In this document: positions 14,595-21,860 of the stretch, one piece after another | How the letters are laid out: the number at the start of each line of letters is the position of its first letter | How positions within the stretch are numbered: position 1 is the stretch's first letter | DNA from: Akkermansia muciniphila | GTDB lineage: Bacteria; Verrucomicrobiota; Verrucomicrobiia; Verrucomicrobiales; Akkermansiaceae | Assembly: GCA_945862285.1 (NCBI GenBank) | Contig: CAMAYN010000011.1 | Span: forward strand, 1-39,946 | DNA length: 39,946 nt | Direction of reading: 5' to 3' | Position numbers and translations under genes: made by a program | Notes under the pieces: generated by a model | The model's input: only the letters and a program-made list of their open reading frames with translations | The model's database searches: none | Told to the model about the DNA's origin: nothing

Positions 14595-16202
14595 GTGAGC
14601 GACCCAATAGAACCCGCAAAACGCCTGCTTTCCTCTTTAGATTTTGGCCCATCTTGGGCGAAAGATGTAGTGCCGCGTCCTGTCAAATCCGTGCAGAAAG
14701 AGCATGCCACAGAGGAAAAATCCGCAGATTTCCAGGGAAATCGCGATGGCGGACGGCGGGAAAGAGGCCGTGGAGGAGAACAACGCGGACGTAGCGGCGG
14801 TGGCGAGCGCTCCTTTTCTCGCGGTGACGATCGTGCGCCTCGTGGCGGCAGAAATGACAGGCGTGGAGGTGATCGGCCTTATCAGGAACGTGAGCGGGAA
14901 GTGGAAATCGTGCCCGCACCAGGTGTGCGCTGTTCGGTGGAGCCGAATTTGGATGCGATTCATCTGATTGCGAAAGAAGTGCTCCATGTGGCTAGGGTTT
15001 ACTCTCTTTACGATGTGGCACAGACTTTGATTAGCCAGCGCGAGCGTTTTCATGGGATTTTTACCATGGAGGAAAATCGCGAGCCGATGTATCACGGTCA
15101 CCGAGATAATTCCTTGTGGCTGACGAAGGAAGAATGCGTAAGGCATTTTTGGTCGGCAGAATGGCGGGGGGATTTGTATGAAGAAGAGGAAGTAGAAGTG
15201 GATGGTCCGCAGGGGAATTTCCAAGTAATTGCCAAGTGTGGCTTGAGCGGATTTGTTTTCGGCCCGCCGAATTATCATGCGTATCAGACGAGCATTCGTC
15301 AGTGGCATCGGGAAAAATATCCGAACATGCCATTTGATCGCTACGCGGCAAAGATTGTCACGGAACGCAGCGAGGAGGCGGTGCAGTCGTGGCTTCATGG
15401 CATGAAGACTAAAAAGCGTTGGCGTCCGGTGGGACAAGAAGACAGCCCGTGGATCAAGGAAAAAGCAGAAGTGGAACGCCATTTTTTGAATAATCGATTC
15501 CCTGAAATGTATGTGGCTACCCACAAGGTGGAAATTCCTGCGAGCACCAAGGGCAGTTTATTTTCTCCGTCGCTTTTGATCCATTTTAAGATGTCGGCGG
15601 CGCATGCTTCCAAGCATCCTGCGATTTTGATTCCGACGATTTGCAATTTGTTAGAGAAAGAGCATCTGCCTGTATTTAAGAAACAAGGGAAATTGTTTGC
15701 TGGGCCATCGCGTCCGCGTCCGATCCCTCAGGATACGAACTTTTCGGAGCGCCCTGCAAAAATTCTCGAATGGATGCGGGCGAATGCCGATACGAAGTTG
15801 GCGGCACTGTGGAAAGCCGTTCTGCCAGAGGGTGAGGATGAACCTTCTTCTGAATGGTTGGGCGATTTATTCTGGTTGTTATCACAAGGACATTTATTGC
15901 TGTTCCCTGATGATGGCTTGGTAATGCCGATGCCGAAAGCGCAGGAGCCAAAGCCCGCGAAAGAAGATAAAAAAGCGGCGGCGACTAAGAAAGCGAAGAC
16001 TAAAAAGGCGAAGAAACCGCGGAAATATCGTAGATCGCGCCTGCTCGCCATTCAACAAAAAGTGGCGGAAATGCCGGAGCGCGAACGTGCTTCGTTGCGT
16101 GGTTACGAGCGCACGGTGAGCCATCGGATTCGCCTGAAAGCGGCGTTAGCGAAGCAACGGAAGCTGCTGTGGAGTGGTGAAGATGCCGATGATACGAATT
16201 GA
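14595..16202 (+). CDS. Basic protein with RG-rich N-terminal region, unknown function
   Basis: 535 residues from a GTG start. A short head (MSDPIEPAKRLLSSLDFGPSW) leads to a disordered Arg/Gly-rich region at about 49-100 with many RG and RGG pairs (GGRRERGRGGEQRGR and similar), typical of RNA-binding tails. The core (about 105-440) is globular with conserved-looking blocks such as VEPNLDAIHLIAKEVLHVARVYSLYDVAQ, FHGIFTMEENREPMY, WLTKEECVRHFW and FPEMYVATHKVEIPASTKGS. A Lys/Ala-rich stretch follows (about 450-485), then a basic helical end. I do not recognise a named domain. The basic, disordered ends suggest nucleic-acid or ribosome association, which is inference. ppnP follows 27 bp downstream on the same strand and may be cotranscribed. 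Confidence 0.75.
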   Translation: MSDPIEPAKRLLSSLDFGPSWAKDVVPRPVKSVQKEHATEEKSADFQGNRDGGRRERGRGGEQRGRSGGGERSFSRGDDRAPRGGRNDRRGGDRPYQEREREVEIVPAPGVRCSVEPNLDAIHLIAKEVLHVARVYSLYDVAQTLISQRERFHGIFTMEENREPMYHGHRDNSLWLTKEECVRHFWSAEWRGDLYEEEEVEVDGPQGNFQVIAKCGLSGFVFGPPNYHAYQTSIRQWHREKYPNMPFDRYAAKIVTERSEEAVQSWLHGMKTKKRWRPVGQEDSPWIKEKAEVERHFLNNRFPEMYVATHKVEIPASTKGSLFSPSLLIHFKMSAAHASKHPAILIPTICNLLEKEHLPVFKKQGKLFAGPSRPRPIPQDTNFSERPAKILEWMRANADTKLAALWKAVLPEGEDEPSSEWLGDLFWLLSQGHLLLFPDDGLVMPMPKAQEPKPAKEDKKAAATKKAKTKKAKKPRKYRRSRLLAIQQKVAEMPERERASLRGYERTVSHRIRLKAALAKQRKLLWSGEDADDTN

Positions 16203-16229
16203 TTTTTTCTAACAATACATTTTTTACTT

Positions 16230-16550
16230 ATGCCCATATCTTTTTCTCAAGTAACTGTTGACGCCAAAGCGAATGTTTATTTCGACGGCAAGGTTGTTTC
16301 CCATTCGATTCATTTTGCCGATGGCTCACGCAAGACCATTGGGTTGATTTATCCTGGTGAATACCACTTCGGCACTGCTGCGGCAGAGCGCATGGAGATC
16401 ATCGCTGGGACATGCGAGGTGGTTATCGATGGCACTGACGCGACGTTGACTTACGCCGTGGACACACACTTCGATGTTGCGGCGAATCATGGATTCACGA
16501 TTCGGGTGACAGAAGGGATTTGCGAGTATATCTGCTCGTTTTTACCGTAA
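16230..16550 (+). CDS. ppnP: Pyrimidine/purine nucleoside phosphorylase PpnP
   Basis: A 106-residue single-domain cupin of the DUF1255/PpnP family, which splits many nucleosides with phosphate into base and ribose-1-phosphate. Family landmarks are all present: an early ANVYFDGKVVSH, then TIGLIYPGEYHFGTAAAERMEIIAGTCEV, then the late DTHFDVAANHGFTIRV. The length is typical (about 95-110). It lies 27 bp after the RG-rich protein gene, and the stop is 10 bp from the stop of the convergent uvrC. A nucleotide-salvage role in the cytoplasm is expected. Confidence 0.93.
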   Translation: MPISFSQVTVDAKANVYFDGKVVSHSIHFADGSRKTIGLIYPGEYHFGTAAAERMEIIAGTCEVVIDGTDATLTYAVDTHFDVAANHGFTIRVTEGICEYICSFLP

Positions 16551-16560
16551 CGCGTTCAGT

Positions 16561-18111
16561 TTAGCGGCGTAGCCATGCGTGAAGTTGTTCGGCCAATTTG
16601 GAGCTAATCCCTTGGCATTTTGTTAGGGTCTCGATTTCGGCCTTGCGGATGGCGGCGATGGAACCGAAGTGGCGGAGGAGGGAGTTTTTTCTTGCTTCGG
16701 ACATGCCAGGGCAATCATCCAGGATGCTTTCTTTCATGCGTTTGCGCAGGAGTAGCGAATTGTAGGCATTGGCAAAGCGGTGGGCTTCGTCGCGGATGCG
16801 TTGGAGTAATTTCAGAGCGCCGCGATCATGGGGAATGACGATGGGATCGGATTCGCCGGGTTGAAAAACTTCTTCGCGCTGCTTGGCGAGGCCGATGACT
16901 TGAAGTTCGTGAAGTCCGAGTTTTTGCAGTTCGGCGACGGCCATGCTCAGTTGACCTTTTCCTCCATCGACGATGACGAGGTCGGGCAGGAGTACTTTCG
17001 CCTTGCCATCGCGGGCGAGGCGGCGCTGGGTATCGACGATAGATTCTTGGCTGTCGGCGTATTCGGGAGCGGCTTGGGAATTTTCTAACAAAATTCGCGA
17101 ATAACGGCGACGAACGACTTCTGCCATGCTAGCAAAGTCGTCTTGTCCCTCTACGGTGCGGATACGGTAGCGGCGGTAGGCTTGGTTATCGGGCGAGCCA
17201 TCGACGAAACGAACCATCGACGCGACGATGTGCGTGGAAGAGACGTTAGAAATATCGAAACACTCCATCACACGAGGCGGTTGGGGGAGGTCAAGGAAAT
17301 CAGCGAGTTCCGCAAGGTCCTCCGTAGGTTTGACGGTGGTGGGTACGCCACGCCCGCGGCGAAACTGGCGTGTGGGGTTGAGTGTAAGTTCTAGGTTTTG
17401 AATGACATCACGGAGCAGAGCAGCTTTCTCGAAATCGAGATTGTCTGCGGCTTGTGCCATTTCATCGCGCAGGCCGTCGAGCCACTCGCGCCGCCCTTTT
17501 CCTTCCATGAGTCGGCAGGCTTCTTCGACATTGGCACGATATTTTTCTGAGGAAATACGGGCGATGCATGGCGCGGTGCAGTTGCGGATGACATCGGCGT
17601 TACAGTGCTTGTAGTCGATTTCCGTGGGGACATGGGTACGGCAGGAGCGCAGTCCCCATTTTCGATTCATCCATTCCACCGTGGCACGAACGGCAGCGGA
17701 GTGGGCGAAGGGGCCGAAATATTTTGATCCATCTTCCTTTCGAGTACGGGTGATAATGAAACGAGGCCAGGGATCGGCGAGGTGAATTTTTACGAGGAGC
17801 AGGCGTTTGTCATCGCGGTAGCTGATGTTGTAGCGCGGGCGGTAGTCTTTGATGAGTTTATTTTCGAGGATGAGTGCTTCTTGCTCGTTGCGGACTTCGT
17901 GAAATTCAAAATCCCAGATCGCATCAATCAGTGCGCGGGTCTTAGCATCAGTGCGCATTTTCCTTGATGCGATGAAATAACTCGACATGCGTTTGCGTAA
18001 ATCCTTTGCTTTACCGACGTAGATGATGGCACCTAAGCGATCTTTCATCAAGTAAACGCCGGGCAAGTGGGGCACGGATCGCAATTTTATTCTGAAATCA
18101 ATTTTTTCCAT
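16561..18111 (-). CDS. uvrC: Excinuclease ABC subunit C (UvrC)
   Basis: 516 residues of the nucleotide-excision-repair nuclease that cuts on both sides of a lesion after UvrAB. The N-terminal GIY-YIG nuclease reads PGVYLMKDRLGAIIYVGKAKDLRKR (about 17-41) with RYNISYRDDKRLLLVKI further on. A UVR motif (LRDEMAQAADNLDFEKAALLRDVI) lies near 208-231. The RNase H-like second nuclease starts MECFDISNVSSTHIVASMV and includes LPDLVIVDGGKGQLS. The helix-hairpin-helix tail is DDCPGMSEARKNSLLRHFGSIAAIRKA onward. It is shorter than the usual 580-620 residues, mainly in the middle, but all functional blocks are present. It is divergent from the exbB operon and may share its promoter region. Confidence 0.95.
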   Translation of the reverse strand: MEKIDFRIKLRSVPHLPGVYLMKDRLGAIIYVGKAKDLRKRMSSYFIASRKMRTDAKTRALIDAIWDFEFHEVRNEQEALILENKLIKDYRPRYNISYRDDKRLLLVKIHLADPWPRFIITRTRKEDGSKYFGPFAHSAAVRATVEWMNRKWGLRSCRTHVPTEIDYKHCNADVIRNCTAPCIARISSEKYRANVEEACRLMEGKGRREWLDGLRDEMAQAADNLDFEKAALLRDVIQNLELTLNPTRQFRRGRGVPTTVKPTEDLAELADFLDLPQPPRVMECFDISNVSSTHIVASMVRFVDGSPDNQAYRRYRIRTVEGQDDFASMAEVVRRRYSRILLENSQAAPEYADSQESIVDTQRRLARDGKAKVLLPDLVIVDGGKGQLSMAVAELQKLGLHELQVIGLAKQREEVFQPGESDPIVIPHDRGALKLLQRIRDEAHRFANAYNSLLLRKRMKESILDDCPGMSEARKNSLLRHFGSIAAIRKAEIETLTKCQGISSKLAEQLHAWLRR

Positions 18112-18208
18112 TCAATGGTCTGGTTGCTGCAAGGTAGCTGGTTATTCAGGGAATGCGAGTCGAAATCGGTAGTGCGATCTTAAGAAAAATGAGATCAATA
18201 ATCTGTGA

Positions 18209-18236
18209 TTGCCAATGATCGGTTTTGTGATAGCTT
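18209..18236 (+). promoter_or_regulatory. Candidate promoter of the exbB-exbD-TPR operon
   Basis: TTGCCA (18209-18214), a 16-bp gap and TAGCTT (18231-18236) preceded by TGA, an extended -10 arrangement. It ends 11 bp before the exbB ATG, so the leader would be very short. Confidence 0.3.
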
Positions 18237-18247
18237 CGGCGTAGTCC

Positions 18248-19027
18248 ATGATCAAGCGAGCACTTATAACTCTTTTCGTAAGTATTCCCTTTCTCGTTCC
18301 TCTTTCTGCGCAGGAAAAGGGCGCAAAAGCTGTTGCGGTAAGTGAACCGAACTTCCTTGATTTATTCAATGCAGGGGGATGGATCATGTATCCGATGGCG
18401 TTTCTATCCGTCATCGCCGCGACGCTATGCCTCATGTATCTGTTTACCATCCGTCAAAATGCGGTGGTTTCTGATCGTTTTATGGATGAAATTGAAACAA
18501 TGATTCGCTCACGTGATTTACATGGATTAGCTTCGTATTGCAGGCGGCAATCAGAAAGCATGGCGCGCATCACACAAAGAGTGGTGGATTTCATTGTGGC
18601 GAATCCGAGTGTGACGCTAGCGGAGGTCCGGGAGATCGCCGAGTCTGAGGGTTCTCGCCAAGCGGGCATTTTAACGAGTCGCGTGAGTTACTTATCCGAT
18701 ATTGGAAATATCGCACCCATGCTAGGTTTGCTTGGCACGGTTTTAGGGATGATTAAATCATTTAATGATCTATCCAAAGGCCTGGAGGGAGTGAAACAAA
18801 TTGCGCTAAGTTCCGGAATTTCCGTAGCATTGATAACGACTGCTACTGGATTAATCATTGGTATTCCTACGATGTTGGCATATGCGTATTTCCGTACGCG
18901 AACAGTTAGGTATATTGGCGAATTGGAAGCGGCATCCAGCCATCTCGTAGCATTGTTGCAAACACTAACGGTAAAAAATGCCACGCCCCAAACGGCGAGT
19001 CGTCAAGGAAATGGTGTGGAATTGTAA
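18248..19027 (+). CDS. exbB: ExbB/TolQ/MotA-family proton channel protein
   Basis: 259 residues. An N-terminal signal-like helix (MIKRALITLFVSIPFLVPLSA) precedes the conserved three-helix channel, as in other long bacterial ExbB variants. The first channel helix is at about 40-62 (GWIMYPMAFLSVIAATLCLMYLF). A cytoplasmic helical domain with a SEGSRQAGIL stretch follows, then helix 2 (LSDIGNIAPMLGLLGTVLGMIKSF, about 149-172) and helix 3 (ISVALITTATGLIIGIPTMLAYAYF, about 191-215). The APMLGLLGTVLGMI and ALITTATGLIIGIP motifs are diagnostic. With ExbD it would form an inner-membrane motor that uses proton flow to power an envelope process. The exbD gene follows after 8 bp. No TonB gene is nearby; two TPR proteins occupy the operon instead. 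Confidence 0.92.
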   Translation: MIKRALITLFVSIPFLVPLSAQEKGAKAVAVSEPNFLDLFNAGGWIMYPMAFLSVIAATLCLMYLFTIRQNAVVSDRFMDEIETMIRSRDLHGLASYCRRQSESMARITQRVVDFIVANPSVTLAEVREIAESEGSRQAGILTSRVSYLSDIGNIAPMLGLLGTVLGMIKSFNDLSKGLEGVKQIALSSGISVALITTATGLIIGIPTMLAYAYFRTRTVRYIGELEAASSHLVALLQTLTVKNATPQTASRQGNGVEL

Positions 19028-19035
19028 ATGAGTTT

Positions 19036-19461
19036 ATGAAATTTAAACGCAAAGAACTCGATCCCGCCGGTTTCCAGATGGCTCCGATGATCGACATCGT
19101 GTTTCTTTTGTTGAGCTTTTTCATTATCACATGGAAATGGTCGAATGATGAGACAGAGCTAGACATTTCTTTGCCCACCACAGCCGAGGGAGCGGAGGCC
19201 ATTCGGACAAGCGCCGGGGAGAAAATCATTAATATTCGGGAGGATGGAACAGTCATCGTTGATAAAAAACCTCTCACGCTCGATGAACTTTACGAGAAAA
19301 TGAAAAATCTGGCAGCACTCTACAAAAATCAACCCATTCGGCTGCGGGTGGATCGGAAAACGGAGTCCCAGCACCTGATTGATGTCATTTCCACATGCAA
19401 TAAGGCCGGAATTTGGAACGTTTCATTTGTCACCCTGAAACCTCAGCCTGAAGAAAACTGA
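19036..19461 (+). CDS. exbD: ExbD/TolR-family biopolymer transport protein
   Basis: 141 residues: a short cytoplasmic head, one transmembrane helix (about 18-36, MIDIVFLLLSFFIITWKW), and a periplasmic domain with the ExbD/TolR fold (ISLPTTAEG...INIREDGTVIVDKKPLTLDELYEKM, then PIRLRVDRKTESQHLIDVISTCNKAGIWNVSF). D20 at the start of the helix is the residue equivalent to the proton-carrying aspartate of ExbD and TolR. The length is standard. It lies between exbB (8-bp gap) and the first TPR gene (7-bp gap), so all are surely cotranscribed. Confidence 0.92.
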   Translation: MKFKRKELDPAGFQMAPMIDIVFLLLSFFIITWKWSNDETELDISLPTTAEGAEAIRTSAGEKIINIREDGTVIVDKKPLTLDELYEKMKNLAALYKNQPIRLRVDRKTESQHLIDVISTCNKAGIWNVSFVTLKPQPEEN

Positions 19462-19468
19462 TAGATTC

Positions 19469-21823
19469 ATGCAACGATTGATTCTAGTTCTCTATCTCGT
19501 ATTTGCTTGCGAATGTATTTCCCAAGTAGAACAACCGCAGACGGCAGATCAGATCTACCAGAAAGCGATGAGCACGTATAAGTTGGGGAGTGAATCGACG
19601 AACATCGACGAACGGATCTCACAGATCACTACCGCAGGCAGGTATTTCGAGTATTTCATGCTCAACTACCGAGGCCACGAGCGGGCGCGCGACGCGGAAT
19701 ACTATCGAGCACTTTGCTATTACCACACGGGCGACTTCGACAATGCGAAGCAGATTTTTTCCAATATCATCACCTCGCAAAAGACCGGTCCGTATGTGGC
19801 TGCGGCGGCATCAGTGATGGCACAAGATGCCTTCGATAAAAAAGATTACGTCGCCGCTGGGATCTTGTATGCGAAGCTCTCAGCCAATGCTGTAAAAGTA
19901 GAAGATCGGCACCGTGGCATCTATTACGAGGCAATTTGTCATCACTATCGGCGGCTAGAAAAGCAAGCACTGCAATGTTATGAATCGATTATGGCCGATG
20001 AAGCGGCGGCGAACGGTCCCTACATGCATCTTTGTCGCAAAGCCGCAGGGGTGCTGCGTCTTAACCTTGGAGATGCGGCAAAAGCGCTAGAGATCTTTCA
20101 GGTTCTACGTAACTCTCTTGCCCCAGAAGAATATCGGGCGGAAGCCGCTCTGTATTCAGGCATTTGCTCGTTGCGCTTGCATGATGAAGAAGCGGCGGAA
20201 AAATATTTTCAAGAGGTCTTACAAAACGCCAATGTGAGCTGGCTTATTTTTCATCCCGATGCCCTGACTTACATCATGCAACTGCGGTTTAATCAGAAAA
20301 ATTATGCTGATGTCGTGGACTTATATCGCACCAATCCACTCAACACCAACGATGCTCGCCAGGCGCGTCGCTCTCAAATCGTCGGCAAAGCCATGATGAA
20401 GCTGAAACGCTACATGGATGCGCTCTCGTTATTTTTAGAAGTACAAAAATTGGATGCCGACGGCGATCTTGGCTTCGAGGCTTCCTTCAATCGTCTGCTG
20501 TGTTTCTATCAACTCGACGGCAGAAACATTCCTCAGCAAGTCGATGCCTTTGTAGAAATCTACGGAAAATCCCACAAAAATCACGCCTCCATTCACTCCG
20601 CTTTAATGATGAAGGCCGCAGCACTACAAGACATTGGACTAAGCGCAGAAGCCGCCGAGGTATTTCGCCTCATTGACGAATCCCGAATCTCCGAGAACAT
20701 GCGCGATGATCTCCTCTACAACCGTGCATGGTGTTTGGCAAAAGCGAACGACCACCTTGGAGCAATACGTTCCGCGAGTAAGTTTCTTGAATTATTTCCT
20801 ACCGACGTGCGCAAAAATGAAGCATTGGCTCTGCGCGGCGATTGCCGCTACAAGTCCGCAGATCGTGCCGGAGCAATCTCTGATTTCACCGAATTACTAT
20901 CGCTCAACCCAAGTCCGAAACTCGCTACCATGGCATGGCAAAAAAAAGCCTTCGCTCACAAAGACCAAAAGGATTACGCACCGATGATCGACTGTTACGA
21001 AAAGCTGTTAGGCTTACTCGCCGATACATCATTCGTCGCCCGCGCCAATGCCCATTTCTGGATCGGATACGGCTATCAAAAACGGCAAACGCAAGAAAAA
21101 GCCTGCACACACTTGCAAGAAGCACGCAAGCTCGATGCCAAGACCTACAAGAAAAACGCTGGCCTTCTCCTGATCAATAGCTACTTCGAGCTACAAAACA
21201 TCGATGCGCTATGTGAGGAAATTGACCTTGCACTAGAAAATGGCTACTCTGATGCCGTCTCCCCAGCCATCATTTCATGGGCCGGTGTGCAATCGCTAGG
21301 GCTGAATAAAGCACAGCAGGCCTCGCGTTTTTTCCTGCTTATTGCCAACCCTAACGAGCCTAGAAGCACACCGCGCGATGTTTGGCGCAACCTCACTCGG
21401 GCGCAAATGATGGCCAAGGACTATCGCGGTGCATTAAAGTCAGTAGAGCATTTTCTAGCTACTGAAAATAAACCCCAGCCACTCGCCGCTGCGCTTTTTG
21501 ATAAAGCATTGTGCCACCTGAAATTAGGCAAATTGGACTTAACAAAGATCGATCTCGACAGCGCCTTTTCGCATCAACCACAAGGCATTCTCAAGGCCGA
21601 AGGGGAAATCCTCATGGGTGATTATTTCATGGAAGCCAAAAAACCCAGCGAAGCCAAAAAATACTACGAAACAAACGCCTCACGCCTCGATGATCAACGG
21701 CTCAAACCGCTCGCCTTGCACAAATTGGCCCGCGCACTTGAGGCAAATCAAGAAGCAGCACAAGCCAAAGTCATTCAGGAACAACTCAAAACACAGTTTC
21801 CTCAATGGAAATTCGAGGAATAA
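19469..21823 (+). CDS. Large secreted TPR protein, first of a tandem pair
   Basis: 784 residues with a signal sequence (MQRLILVLYLVFACECISQ), then tetratricopeptide-type helical repeats throughout. Recognisable units include YYRALCYYHTGDFDNAKQIFSNI, DYVAAGILYAKLSANA, ALYSGICSLRLHDEEAAEKYFQEVL and LALRGDCRYKSADRAGAISDFTELLSLNP. It is colinear with the next gene: both share AAAAS-x-x-A-x-DAF-x-KKDY, YAKLSAN, and LALRGDC near the same positions. It should be periplasmic or outer-membrane associated. Its place directly after exbD suggests a partner or scaffold of the ExbBD motor, comparable in position to CpoB/YbgF in the Tol system but far larger; this is inference. TPR proteins of this size have no enzymatic role as a rule. 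Confidence 0.85.
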   Translation: MQRLILVLYLVFACECISQVEQPQTADQIYQKAMSTYKLGSESTNIDERISQITTAGRYFEYFMLNYRGHERARDAEYYRALCYYHTGDFDNAKQIFSNIITSQKTGPYVAAAASVMAQDAFDKKDYVAAGILYAKLSANAVKVEDRHRGIYYEAICHHYRRLEKQALQCYESIMADEAAANGPYMHLCRKAAGVLRLNLGDAAKALEIFQVLRNSLAPEEYRAEAALYSGICSLRLHDEEAAEKYFQEVLQNANVSWLIFHPDALTYIMQLRFNQKNYADVVDLYRTNPLNTNDARQARRSQIVGKAMMKLKRYMDALSLFLEVQKLDADGDLGFEASFNRLLCFYQLDGRNIPQQVDAFVEIYGKSHKNHASIHSALMMKAAALQDIGLSAEAAEVFRLIDESRISENMRDDLLYNRAWCLAKANDHLGAIRSASKFLELFPTDVRKNEALALRGDCRYKSADRAGAISDFTELLSLNPSPKLATMAWQKKAFAHKDQKDYAPMIDCYEKLLGLLADTSFVARANAHFWIGYGYQKRQTQEKACTHLQEARKLDAKTYKKNAGLLLINSYFELQNIDALCEEIDLALENGYSDAVSPAIISWAGVQSLGLNKAQQASRFFLLIANPNEPRSTPRDVWRNLTRAQMMAKDYRGALKSVEHFLATENKPQPLAAALFDKALCHLKLGKLDLTKIDLDSAFSHQPQGILKAEGEILMGDYFMEAKKPSEAKKYYETNASRLDDQRLKPLALHKLARALEANQEAAQAKVIQEQLKTQFPQWKFEE

Positions 21824-21860
21824 CAGTCATTTTATCCACATTTCGCGCCCCCAAACGCCT

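Noticed and set aside
14637-15524. Long minus-strand ORF opposite the RG-rich gene
   Set aside because: It is rich in His, Arg and Phe in the way antisense frames are and has no domain; the plus-strand frame spans it and extends much further.
21618-21860. N-terminal extension of the second TPR gene
   Set aside because: It lies inside the first TPR gene in another frame, and a clean signal peptide starts at 21861.
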